64,000 nucleotides of DNA. Origin: Endotrypanum monterogeii. Taxonomy: Eukaryota > Euglenozoa > Kinetoplastea > Trypanosomatida > Trypanosomatidae. Below, piece by piece: positions 10,301-19,055 of this stretch (its first letter is position 1; the number at the start of each line of letters is the position of its first letter). The stretch is from positions 341,414 to 405,413 of the forward strand of contig CM007341.1 of NCBI GenBank assembly GCA_000333855.2, written 5' to 3'. The notes beneath the pieces are model-generated. The model was given only the letters and a program-made list of their open reading frames with translations. It did not search any database and was not told the origin of the DNA. The position numbers and the translations under genes are program-made.

Positions 10301-12118
10301 CTCTACTGCCTCTCCTATGTCGCTGCAGAGGAGGCCAAGGCACAGGCCGGTCCCTTCACCTGGCGCTATGCAGGCGGCTCACACTTCGCCTTGTGCCTAT
10401 CTAATCTGCGCGAGCAGCAGCTACTGCACCTGCAACTGCGCCGTCAGAAGAGGGACCAACATTTGCATACTCTTCAGGGGTATCCATCCACCTGTGTCGG
10501 TGATACCCTATGCAACGCCTCATCGTTCCATCCGTCGGAGTTGTCGCGACACGCCAGCGATGCGGATGAGGAAGTATTTCATTCGACTGTGGTAGATACT
10601 GATACCCCTCGTACATCTGACACGGACCTCTCGACTAGTCGTCAGCAGCGTCGTCGCAGGGTCCGATGCAGCACAGAGGACCTCGACTACCGGTGTGCCC
10701 GTGCGCAGGAGTGCGTTGCGGCAATTCTACAACTGCAGCTGCACAGTGTTCAGCCCCTTGTGAGCGCCATCCGGCATGATTTTCTCGATTCGCTGCAGGC
10801 TACTGTGGAGTCGGTGGCGCTCCTGGATACACTACTGAGTTTCGCGCTCTACTCGTTGACACATCATTGCACTCGGCCGGTGCTCGTCGAGCTGTCAACA
10901 GGATCTACCACGGCGCCACAATTATCCACCGTGACGATAGAGTCCTCTAGGGGGGACGAGGCGGCCGCTTCTGGGGGTGTGAATGACCCCGCTTCTGCGT
11001 CTAGCACTCGGGCTGAGTGGGACAGGGAGGACCTGCCCACGGAGGGCGCAAGCGTGACTGCTGGTGTTGAGTACAAAGTAGGGGGTGCCGTGAGATCTTT
11101 GGACGGGCCTGATACGCCCAGTGACGCAGCGTCACCGTCATGCATGCCGTCGCGGTCGGCTTCGATGACGTGCACCACACCAGCACCAGCGACACCGGTG
11201 AGTTCAAACGCTTGCGGCAAACCTCGAGCGCTTCTGTATGTTGAGAAGGCGCTGCACCCCTCTGCGACGCAGTCGCAACCGCCAAGCCGTGCAGTGCTGC
11301 GTGCAGGGCTTCCCACGCGATCGAGATGTGCGAAGGCGATGCATGCGGCTACAGCAGCGAGCGGCTTCCATGGTGGTCTGTCGATGTCGTGGGGCAGCGA
11401 TGGCGGTGAGGTTTGTGTGGTCACAGGTCCCAACACTTGCGGCAAGACGACGCTGCTCCGAATACTTGGGCAATACTTCACCCTTGCGCAGGCTGGGTGT
11501 TTTGTGCCTGCACAGCATGCACAGCTTTTTCTAGCCGACCGCCTCCTGGCTCACATGTTGTGCGACGAGCTCCCTAGCGTCACGCACTCGTCCTTTCGAC
11601 GCGAGCTAATGGAGCTGGGCGAGTTGACACACGCGGCGACATCCGAGAGCGTTGTCTTCATCGATGAGCTCGGCCGAAGCACCACCACTGCCCAGGGCTT
11701 TAGTCTTGCGTGGGCCACGGCGCTTTTTCTGGGCGATCGGCACGTGCACTCTGTCTTGACGACCCACTACGCCGGGCTTCCACGTCTCGCACGGATGCGG
11801 CCAACACGCGTCGTCGCCTATCACTTTCGCATTGCGTTCCAGGAGATGTGTGTACGTGACGGATATGCTGATGAGTCGGCACCCACCAGTACCACGGAGT
11901 CGCGGCGCACACGCATCACGATTGCTCGTTTCTGTCACACGCTTTTTCCTGGTCCGTGTCCTCAGCGTCGTTACGGTCTTGCATTGGCTGAGAAGATGCA
12001 CTTTTTTGAGCCAGTACTCGCCATAGCGCGGCGCGACGCGCATGCACTCATTGGAAAGGAAAAAAAAGGAGGTTGGGACCAGAGAGGGGGTGTCGCGGGA
12101 CAGGGGGGCCTTGAGTAG
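7394..12118 (+). CDS. MSH4: MutS homologue, MSH4-like meiotic crossover protein
   Basis: A 1,574-aa MutS-family ATPase, much longer than typical MSH4 (about 900-950). The first 440 or so residues are low-complexity, with no mismatch-reading domain I, as expected for MSH4/MSH5. Family similarity begins near residue 446 with VAALIFNNAKEVGVALCEL and continues with a segment on sites and loci resembling MSH4 (QYGDTATFFKTA). The core includes LVEAIPRACTIMGQRYLRR, the MutS connector/lever region. The ATPase has an intact Walker A (GPNTCGKTT, 1345-1353) and Walker B (VFIDELGRST, D1424-E1425), then TTHYAGLPRL. Polar insertions interrupt the lever and the region just before Walker A (about 1080-1335). 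MSH4 pairs with MSH5 to stabilise recombination intermediates. The choice of MSH4 over MSH5 rests on the N-terminal block and is not certain. Start is the first ATG, about 80 bases after the AG at 7315-7316. Confidence 0.85.
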   Translation: MFASPTAWWELYGPPQPPEATSQRYERVSRAATSAALALVPPAMLTDSGAGQAPMGCVYTHTVLTPPHLQLATPTAGAMLPSIPSALWSVEPALSHCTVASQPVRYFPPLPAPALPTKNSLSSLHPSAHGEEVDGLPYPTWFRPDENIYAPAGSLDTAVQWPHATCGIPQYMHAQSWTSGAGDAGAAGGMLATDATAANPYMMRKVYQAGMTAAVQGKEWGGGALHDNCDLSRANQTLYRPPPPIQGLPNRGGGGVTPWATLKSTSYPESNGAARATAVSSKASLELHHAVYASHEERKGPSEGVDYVLDPLRNVDALYPEEQLHTRPQPSSQLDPPQCRYRGQEEHSRAHEYSSISDGARRLNSARHRSAASAAALFFHSPFSMDGSGASPGANGSAPSRQGRWAAMAGASAVSTSTAASASPTGVAAFAATGASASAAQAEQCSVAALIFNNAKEVGVALCELPSLSVSLLQYGDTATFFKTASLLHTRNPVEVLVPSTAVDSELVQMLLREHGAHMTFTSVQRCFYNAEDGVQRLLQLKSSAGASLCIEDTDRYLCVAAANAVVLYMEHVNDMHLLPGSVRVRAEVLEHYMEVSRTTARALQIIPDDTCVSAAAAVSMAYSCARPSNCARDDRHRQQQACSQRSGATHLPSFLGGDLTESPPLQTVALVEAIPRACTIMGQRYLRRTLLQPLRDRVAVQGRHDAVEWLLCEPRRLHMLRTLLRHTAALDLERLTATLTHQPRCERTRTQQQSFLESLQLLWSALPYLEQLHVQLTAYLGPLSTPQESAHEESAISLHESHSTAARPSVLYSIAAALAQCRFVELETLMSTYLERSVMQSVVEHHTQRTGNHGTPDGVDTCDSNVLPGVFVDMPLQAPSQQRRRRPRSDDRTVLNSRQQRQRHSQRVTDILLRLLRMCFLVRAPRGGELDALRTRLSLRVSDITSYAAELRSTYQIFSLRLEPDPMKLYCLSYVAAEEAKAQAGPFTWRYAGGSHFALCLSNLREQQLLHLQLRRQKRDQHLHTLQGYPSTCVGDTLCNASSFHPSELSRHASDADEEVFHSTVVDTDTPRTSDTDLSTSRQQRRRRVRCSTEDLDYRCARAQECVAAILQLQLHSVQPLVSAIRHDFLDSLQATVESVALLDTLLSFALYSLTHHCTRPVLVELSTGSTTAPQLSTVTIESSRGDEAAASGGVNDPASASSTRAEWDREDLPTEGASVTAGVEYKVGGAVRSLDGPDTPSDAASPSCMPSRSASMTCTTPAPATPVSSNACGKPRALLYVEKALHPSATQSQPPSRAVLRAGLPTRSRCAKAMHAATAASGFHGGLSMSWGSDGGEVCVVTGPNTCGKTTLLRILGQYFTLAQAGCFVPAQHAQLFLADRLLAHMLCDELPSVTHSSFRRELMELGELTHAATSESVVFIDELGRSTTTAQGFSLAWATALFLGDRHVHSVLTTHYAGLPRLARMRPTRVVAYHFRIAFQEMCVRDGYADESAPTSTTESRRTRITIARFCHTLFPGPCPQRRYGLALAEKMHFFEPVLAIARRDAHALIGKEKKGGWDQRGGVAGQGGLE

Positions 12119-13394
12119 TAATGAGGGGGCGCGCGTGAGGGGAAGGGGGTCGAGATTTGTGTTGTGTGACGCCTTATCAGCTGACTGCCGTGGGTCATCA
12201 GGGCTGGCCAATGTGCGCATGTGCGCTGAACGCGTACCCATGCCTGGTGGGTGAGCAGCGGGCGGCCTCACTGTTTTGGTTTCGATTGCTTCCGCCAACC
12301 CACCTTTCCCCCCAGTTCTGCTGCTTGGCCCTGATTTTGAAGTTTTGTCTCTCTCCACTCTCGTTCTTTTGGAAGTTGACCGATTCCCACTTCTTTCTTT
12401 TGTTTCACGCGTGCTTGCCTCCTGGTCTGTCCGTTGCATACACGAGGGTGCACTTCCCCTCTTTTTTTTTCCTCATTACCGGATCGTACGTGTATCGCGT
12501 GTGTGGAGGAGAGAGAGGAAGCTGTTGGCAGGTGCGAGTCCCCCCCCCCTCTCTCTCCAAACCTCAACCCTCAACGGAGCGTAGACGCACCACAGCTCGC
12601 TTCTTCTTCACACACAGTATACTATCGCATCGGTTTGTCTGCTATCTTGTATCTGCTTCAGTAAGGCCGCCAACACCTACATGTGTTACCCCCCGTCCCT
12701 TGGACAGATCCTCAAGCGATGCTTGGAGGAGGCCGTCTGTCCCCGATCTCTTTCGCTTTGATTAAAAAAAAAAAGAAATGCAAACTATTTTCCTTTCCGT
12801 CCTCCCTCCGTCTGCCTCCCCACAAACCACTCGTTGCACTCCCACGAGGCGTTTACGGTGAAGGCAGCTTTCAGTGCATGCCGCGTGCTGTCTTTCCCAC
12901 ACCTTTCGTTTTTTTCTTTGGCTAGAGGGACGAACATGCAGCGAGTGGGAAGGGAATGTTTGTATGTGTGGACTGCTCCTGTTGCAATGGCGGTGTGGGA
13001 GGGAGAGCAAACTCCTTCACGTCTATGAAGAGATGATCTGGAAAGCGGAGAGCGCTAGGCGTACTGTATGCACCCACTTGCCCCCCTTTTTTTTTTCTTT
13101 TTCATGTGAGTTGGACATGAGTCCACTTCTTGTTTCCCACGCGTGCGTGCGTGTACTTCACCTTCTCGGGGTATCCACCCGCTACTCTCACTGCTCCTCC
13201 TTCCACACACATTCACACACCCGTGCACGTAAAATTGTGTAAAGGCGCTTTCAGAGCTCTCTCCATTCATATCTTCCGGATACACTTAATCCTTCGTCTG
13301 TTGCGCTAGCCTGTATACATGTATTAATATACAAGGGCCCCCGTGCACTCTTGCCTCCTGCTCCCTCTGCAAAAAAGTGGAAGCAGTGTTGTCG
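12119..13394. other. Spacer after the MSH4-like gene
   Basis: No supported gene. The sequence is pyrimidine-rich with T, A and C homopolymers. A 202-codon open frame at 12157-12765 starts at a non-ATG codon and translates to low-complexity sequence. CTTCGTCTGTTGCGCTAG ends in an AG at 13308-13309, a likely acceptor for the gene at 13395. Confidence 0.55.
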
Positions 13395-14729
13395 ATGTCG
13401 GTGACGCCGACAGAGCCGATGCTGTCCTTACCTCTACCTCACCCAGAGGATCCCATTCCAAGTATTGAGGAGGTGCATGATGTCTTTCACGAGCTGTTTC
13501 GGCGTGGCGTCATCTTGAATAGGCCGCCTCTGACGGCATCTCAGAATGCGCTGCAGGCGGTTTTCCGTGGCCATGCCCGGCTTCTTACCTACATGGAGAC
13601 CCACAGTCGACCAAAGGCAGATTTACAGCGTGCCACAGCGAACGAAGACAGCGATAGCGAGCCTCCTTGCTTCTCCACTTTCCGAGTCAGGTGCGAGTCT
13701 GCCATCGCGGCGGTTCAGAGCAACCTTCAAAGTCCTCCGCAGCAGTGGCAGCGGGATACCGACAGCTTCTCTAGCGACGTGTCATCTTTGCAGGCTTCTT
13801 CAGCATCACTAACCGAGGAGCTTCTTCCATGTGTCTGTCTGCTCATAGAGGCTCTCGGCTGGATCTTACGTGGGTCCAGTACTTCTCCCGGAGAACCGCA
13901 GAGGTACTTGTCTTCTCTCCAACATCAGCTCCGCGCGTTGGCGGCGCACTCCATGTCGCTCTTCTCCTCCAACCCTACGGTGTTGAGCAGTTCTGTCGAA
14001 GCCCACGCTGCCGTGGGGTCCTGGCTGCACCAGGCGAACACGGCACTATACACACTGTCGCACTTCGTTTCCGGGACGTATCCGCATGGACCGTGGTTCG
14101 CGCATCGCGATCGCCGTGTTGTCATGCGTGGCTGCCGTGTGCACCACCCATCCGACGTCGGCGAGGTACCGTTCGAAGCGTTGGTCGACGCCGCTTCCCG
14201 TTTCCGGGAGGGGGGCTTGTCAGCATTGTCTCAAGTAGTCTTGTGCGTTGCGCAGGCGCATACGCAGTCTCTCTCGGTGATCCGTACCACGAGCGAGCGA
14301 CCGCGCGATCAATCGATTCGAGCGAGCATATTTGCGCCACTGAATACAGCGCTGAACCAGCTGACCGCTACTTGTGAGGACTTGATGAGCAGCTGCGAGG
14401 ATATCCGCCGCCTTGCTCGTGCTGTTATCGAGGCTAGCGACATATTTACGTGGCTCGCATCCGACTTGCCGCCGTGTGTGGTTGTCGAGGAGGCGTTTGG
14501 AAGCGCCAACGTGCACCTCGACACGATCATAGCAAGGGGTCAGATGTTGGTGCTCCAGTGCCAGCAGCAGCAATCCAGCTGTCCAGTGGGGCAATTGGAG
14601 CGGGCCAAGGCAATCCTGACCTGGGCTGCAATCCTGCGCGAGGCATTACAGAAGGTGGTGTTGATGGTTTTATACCGCTACCCGAAGAAAGTGCCATGGG
14701 GGGAGTCGCTGAAGTCAACCGTTTCGTGA
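13395..14729 (+). CDS. Helical protein of unknown function
   Basis: A 444-aa protein that I do not recognise. It has no signal peptide and no obvious membrane span. Most of the sequence looks alpha-helical, with leucine- and alanine-rich segments (about 135-170, 280-310, 325-355, 395-430), separated by a serine/proline-rich linker near residues 105-135. Notable stretches are HDVFHELFRRGVILN near the N-terminus and YPHGPWFAHRDRR near the middle. The open frame upstream begins at GTG, so the first ATG (13395) is used; it lies about 85 bases after an AG at 13308-13309. Length and codon composition resemble the neighbouring genes, which supports a real coding sequence. Confidence 0.7.
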   Translation: MSVTPTEPMLSLPLPHPEDPIPSIEEVHDVFHELFRRGVILNRPPLTASQNALQAVFRGHARLLTYMETHSRPKADLQRATANEDSDSEPPCFSTFRVRCESAIAAVQSNLQSPPQQWQRDTDSFSSDVSSLQASSASLTEELLPCVCLLIEALGWILRGSSTSPGEPQRYLSSLQHQLRALAAHSMSLFSSNPTVLSSSVEAHAAVGSWLHQANTALYTLSHFVSGTYPHGPWFAHRDRRVVMRGCRVHHPSDVGEVPFEALVDAASRFREGGLSALSQVVLCVAQAHTQSLSVIRTTSERPRDQSIRASIFAPLNTALNQLTATCEDLMSSCEDIRRLARAVIEASDIFTWLASDLPPCVVVEEAFGSANVHLDTIIARGQMLVLQCQQQQSSCPVGQLERAKAILTWAAILREALQKVVLMVLYRYPKKVPWGESLKSTVS

Positions 14730-15716
14730 CACACATGCGAGTCGCCGTCGCCTCACCATCCCTTAGCTCCCCACCTGCAGGGGAGAGGGAGGCGTCTGTC
14801 TGGCAATATCTATAACCTCTGTTGATGCAGATGGAACACCACCCGAAGTACCATCCACACCTATATAAACATGCTTTGTTGCGGCAGATGCTTCTGTGGC
14901 CTTGGAGGAGGGGAGCAGCGTTGCCCCGCCTCTTTCCCGTGCTACATCATTCCTTCCGTCGCCCCGCACCGTGTGAACATCCAGCGAGTGACCGCCGTCA
15001 CAACGTACACCTGGTGTTCCACGACCGGGGTGTGTCACGGAGACGTGAGGTCTCCAGTACTGCCTCCGAGCCTCCTCTTCACCGACGTCTTTCTCAGATT
15101 TGAAGCCTGCGCCGGCTCCTATCGAGCGCTCCGGGGAGAATCCCAATAGCCAATCATTTCCACACGCCTGCAGCGCTGCCTCCACACATGCATGGGTTTC
15201 TCCTCAGTGAGGCTGCAGGGGGGGGGGAGGGGGTCACTCGGGTACGCTGCCGAACATCGCAGCCTCAACTGGTAGTCAGTTTCAGCATGGCCGCGGGTGA
15301 GCGACGCGGAGCTCATGACAGTGGTCGGAGAGACATCCACGCAGCGTAGGTGCGCACGACCCTTCCCCTCCCTCCCTGGAAAAAAGAAAAAAAATGTAAA
15401 CGGGGGTTACATTCAGCTTGAACATTGCATATTTGTTGCACGTGCCCCGTGGCGATCTAGAGGTGAGGGTTTTGACCTCTGCTCTAGTGGGATTATCAGC
15501 CCCCCCCCCCTTCCGACAGAGGCTGGTCCGGCTTTGTGACACGCGAGGTGAACGCACTCGAGCAGGTGCCGGTCTCTGCTGCTGCTGAAGCTCACCCATA
15601 CAGGCGCAATGTCTGGGGTGGTGCGAGAAGAAGCCCATCAAGCAGCTTGAACGAAATATCAACATGCCCTCCCCCCTCTTCCCGAATGAAGCGCGTTCGG
15701 TTCCAGTCGTATTCCG

Positions 15717-15744
<28 letters not shown>
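15717..15744 (+). repeat. TA microsatellite
   Basis: About 14 units of alternating AT lie in the long spacer upstream of the aspartyl-tRNA synthetase gene. Confidence 0.95.
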
Positions 15745-15748
<4 letters not shown>

Positions 15749-16303
15749 GTCTGTATGTGTATATTTGATAAAAAATTACCCCTGTTGTCTGCCTTTTCTC
15801 CCTCCCTCCCTCCCTCATCGATTGATCGTTATCCTATTTGGTTTTGCCTGACTCTCGATTCCCGTGGTGATTACGTAGATGGTCACGTAGGGGCCGAAGT
15901 TAATCTTCTTCCTTTTTTTTTTTCAACTTCATCGCGATCTATCCCTTTATCCCCCCTACGCGTAGCCTTACGCCTTCTTTCCCCCCCGCGCAGTCTTTCT
16001 GTCTCCCGGTGAAATGTGTATTACCGTGTACACAAAGCGGCCGCGTCTTTGAAAAGTGGGAAATCTAACTTGACCAGGCAAAAACATATTTGGTGCTGAA
16101 AAAAAAAGACGGCTGAGAAAACAGGGAAAGCTGTCGGCCGCCCCCTTTCCCTTTCCAAGCCTGCACGATGTCTCGCTCCTCGATGTACAGACTGTTACCG
16201 CATCGTTGCTGTATCTCCGACTTCACTTTTTTCTTGGTGATGTTGTCTACCGTTTTTTTGCCCCTCTCTTTTTCTTTCCTCCTTGGGTCGATGCCTGGAG
16301 TCG

Positions 16304-16346
<43 letters not shown>
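16304..16346 (+). repeat. Compound CA-TA microsatellite
   Basis: A CA run passes directly into a TA run, about 160 bases upstream of the aspartyl-tRNA synthetase start. It lies in the presumed 5' UTR if the AG at 16299-16300 is used. Confidence 0.95.
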
Positions 16347-16348
<2 letters not shown>

Positions 16349-16509
16349 GACGCATATGTTCCCGGACAGGGTTGTTTGACGCACCGACGATCAGCCCCAA
16401 GGCTTAGGCAATTCGTGTTTACCTCACTTCCTGCGAGACACGCCTCGCTTCCCACAAGTGTCGCTGAGAAGCAGAAAAGGGGAAGGGATACAAAGGCCGA
16501 CAGTGCCAG

Positions 16510-18432
16510 ATGCTGCGGGTGTCGCCGTCGACGCGGATGTCAGGGCGCCTGCGCGGGGTCGCCGGGCCTTTCCCGTTAACGGCAACCGACAAGTGGTCAC
16601 CTCTCCCTACCTCACTTCTAGCTGCACGGCGCCTCTGCACAACGAATACTAGCACTCGCCTTTGCGTTTCCCATCTCGCATCGTCTTCGTGTACTGCACC
16701 GTACTCCTGCGGTACTCTCTCCGCGACTGCAACGGAGGCTGCCAGCTCAACTGGCGGCGCCACTGCAAAAGGCAGCCATGCCGGGGCGTGTCTAAGTGCA
16801 TACGGTGTTTCCATCGCCTTCCTTCGCGCTCTCTCCACTCAAACCTCTGGTGAGGATGGTAATATACATGAGGGTGATCAGGTGACCATTCGGGCGCGTC
16901 TGGAGAGGTCGCGTGGTCGCGGGAAGGTTGCTTTCCTTCACCTCCGTCAGCCACCCTTCGAGTCCATCCAGGCTGTATGCGAGGGCAGCGAGCTGGCAAA
17001 GCAGGCGAGAAGTATCTCACCCGAGTCTATTGTGGATGTCACGGGAGTCGTGCGGTGCGCGACGCCCCTGATAAAGTCAACAACGTGCCAGGCGTGGGAG
17101 CTGCAGGTAACGGCGCTGCGTGTCGTCAGTCAGGCGGCCTCTCCGCTACCGTTTCCACTACAAGATACCAGCGCAAAGCTCGACACACGTCTCAATCACC
17201 GCGTCATCGATCTCCGCACTGACGAGATGGTCGCGACATCGCGTCTCGTGTCAGCGCTCGGGCAGACCTTTCGAGGTGAGCTGTTTGCGCGCGACTTCAT
17301 CGAGGTCCACACCCCAAAGCTTCTGGGGGCCACGTCGGAGGGCGGCAGCGACGTGTTCCCCGTGGACTATTTCGCCCGCAGAGCATACCTGGCTCAGTCG
17401 CCTCAGCTGCATAAGCAGATGTTGTTGATGGGCGATGCGATGCGGGTGTTTGAGGTTGGGCCAGTCTTCCGTGCCGAGAACAGTTTGACTCACCGACACC
17501 TAACAGAGTTCGTTGGCCTCGATGGTGAGATGGTTATTAAGGAGAGCCACATGGAGGTCCTCGACGTGCTGGAGCCGGTCATGTGCGCTGTTCTTGCACA
17601 GCTCACAGGGACGCACGGTAAACTTGTGGATACGCTCCGGAGGCGGCGGCAGCATCCGGGGGCGGGAATGAAAATCTCCAACAGTAGCGGGGGTGGTGGT
17701 GGTGGTGGTGGTGGTTTGCCACCTGCCGACGCTGCTGCGAGGACATCTCATAGTAGAGTTCCGGGCCACATACCGGGTGACGTGTGCTGCGAGCTATCCC
17801 TGGCGCGGATGGAGTCCTTGGGAGTCGTCACCGATGCCTTTCAAACGACGCGCGATTCTTTCAGTTTTGCCGATCGAGTTGACCCCTATCACGCGCGCGT
17901 GGGAGGAGGCGGCAGTGGGTGCCGTGTGCTGCGCATGACTTTCGGAAACGCGGCGCGATTGCTGGTGGATTGCGCAGCAGGGTCAGATGCCATGATCGGC
18001 TGCACGCTGCCCCTTGAGGATTTTACACTTCCGCAGGAGCGCCTCCTTGGGCGGCTCATAAAGGAGCGGTACGGGGTCGACCTCTATGTGATCGACAGCT
18101 TCCCCTCATCCGCCAGGCCCTTCTACACGATGCCAGTCAATTCATCTGACCTAGACGGGCCGACGCGGAGCTTCGACTTGTACTTATATGGGGAGGAGAT
18201 ATGCAGTGGTGCGCAGCGTATACATGAGGTGGAGTTGCTGGAGCAGCGGCTGTCCGCCAAGAACGTGGACCAGGCAAGTCTGAAGGATTACGTTGATTCC
18301 TTTCGCTACGGTGCGTGGCCACATGGCGGCTTTGGCCTTGGGCTCGAACGCATCGCTCTTTTCTTCCTTGGGCTTGACGACATCCGACAGGTGTCGCTGT
18401 TCCCGCGAGACCCAAAGCGGCTGAGCCCATGA
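16510..18432 (+). CDS. Aspartyl-tRNA synthetase, probably mitochondrial
   Basis: A 640-aa class IIb synthetase that joins aspartate to tRNA(Asp). An N-terminal extension rich in Arg, Ser and Ala and poor in acidic residues (MLRVSPSTRMSGRLRG...) suggests import into the mitochondrion. An OB-fold anticodon-binding domain follows (about 115-225). The catalytic core has the archaeal/eukaryotic AspRS motifs: EGGSDVFPVDYF (278-289), motif 2 FRAENSLTHRHLTEF from residue 320, GEEICSGAQRIHE, and motif 3 FGLGLERIALFFLG from residue 608. It ends in LFPRDPKRLSP, the usual AspRS C-terminus. A run of about nine glycines near 394-403, encoded by a GGT repeat, interrupts the core in a variable loop. Trypanosomatids are known to carry two eukaryotic-type AspRS enzymes, one cytosolic and one mitochondrial. 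The leader makes this the mitochondrial one by inference. No key residue is visibly missing. Confidence 0.9.
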   Translation: MLRVSPSTRMSGRLRGVAGPFPLTATDKWSPLPTSLLAARRLCTTNTSTRLCVSHLASSSCTAPYSCGTLSATATEAASSTGGATAKGSHAGACLSAYGVSIAFLRALSTQTSGEDGNIHEGDQVTIRARLERSRGRGKVAFLHLRQPPFESIQAVCEGSELAKQARSISPESIVDVTGVVRCATPLIKSTTCQAWELQVTALRVVSQAASPLPFPLQDTSAKLDTRLNHRVIDLRTDEMVATSRLVSALGQTFRGELFARDFIEVHTPKLLGATSEGGSDVFPVDYFARRAYLAQSPQLHKQMLLMGDAMRVFEVGPVFRAENSLTHRHLTEFVGLDGEMVIKESHMEVLDVLEPVMCAVLAQLTGTHGKLVDTLRRRRQHPGAGMKISNSSGGGGGGGGGLPPADAAARTSHSRVPGHIPGDVCCELSLARMESLGVVTDAFQTTRDSFSFADRVDPYHARVGGGGSGCRVLRMTFGNAARLLVDCAAGSDAMIGCTLPLEDFTLPQERLLGRLIKERYGVDLYVIDSFPSSARPFYTMPVNSSDLDGPTRSFDLYLYGEEICSGAQRIHEVELLEQRLSAKNVDQASLKDYVDSFRYGAWPHGGFGLGLERIALFFLGLDDIRQVSLFPRDPKRLSP

Positions 18433-19019
18433 ACACGCCCTTACCCTTGGTGTGTATGTGTGTGTGTCTGGGGGGGGGGAGAAAGGCTGCAGAAAGTCAG
18501 CTCAGAAAATATTTTTTTATGGGTAATGGCCAGGAGATGAGAACGGAGATGTAGGGGGTCGGGCGCGTGTGTGTGTGTGTGTGTGTGTTCTACGGGCTAT
18601 GTGATCATCATCTCCCTCCCTTACTAGAGCGACTTCACCGTCAAGAGCAATGAGAAGCGCCACACAGTGAAAAAAAAAAGTATAGACATATGCACCTTGT
18701 TTGTGTGTGAAGGGTGATGTAGGGAGCAGCGGGCAGAAAGAGAGCTGAGGGTAGAGGAGACTTGCCCCTCTCTCCCTCCCTTCTTCCACACACACACATA
18801 TACACATACACGTACATATGTGCGTCCCCGATTAATTTCTTCCCGTCGGTGAGTTGCCGCTCGTATTTTTCTTTCATTCTGGTTTTCTGCACACGCGTCT
18901 CATTGGTTTACTGAAGCGGGTCGCTCTCCTCCTCTGCATATACGCAACTTCCACAGCTACGGTGCAGCACCGAGTCTTTATCCGTCCACAACGGACACAT
19001 CTTGTTGACACACACACAC

Positions 19020-19053
<34 letters not shown>

Positions 19054-19055
19054 CA
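18433..19055. other. Spacer with candidate acceptor and CA run
   Basis: No gene seen. A TG run lies near 18569-18588 and a long CA run just before the next start. TTTTCTTTCATTCTGGTTTTCTGC is followed by an AG at 18915-18916, a plausible acceptor for the gene at 19056. Confidence 0.5.
19008..19053 (+). repeat. CA microsatellite
   Basis: A CA run of about 23 units with one G interruption ends three bases before the chosen ATG at 19056. Confidence 0.95.

Larger units (their letters stand above)
14730..16509. other. Spacer before the aspartyl-tRNA synthetase gene
   Basis: The longest spacer in the window, about 1.8 kb. Open frames on both strands near 14763-15185 overlap each other and show no family resemblance. 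It carries a TA run at 15717-15744 and a CA-TA compound run at 16304-16346. A pyrimidine-rich stretch at 16240-16283 is followed by an AG at 16299-16300, a possible acceptor for the gene at 16510; later AGs are also possible. Confidence 0.5.

Noticed and set aside
12157..12765. 202-codon open frame after the MSH4-like gene
   Set aside because: It begins at a TTG codon, covers T/C-rich spacer and encodes low-complexity Phe/Ser/Pro sequence.
14763..15185. Minus-strand 140-codon frame and overlapping plus-strand frame (14871-15149)
   Set aside because: They overlap each other antisense, resemble no family, and a minus-strand gene would break the uniform orientation; composition alone can explain both.
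19002..19055. Upstream extension of the 428-aa protein as His-Thr repeats
   Set aside because: It is the translation of a CA microsatellite from a non-ATG codon; the ATG just after it gives a sensible N-terminus.
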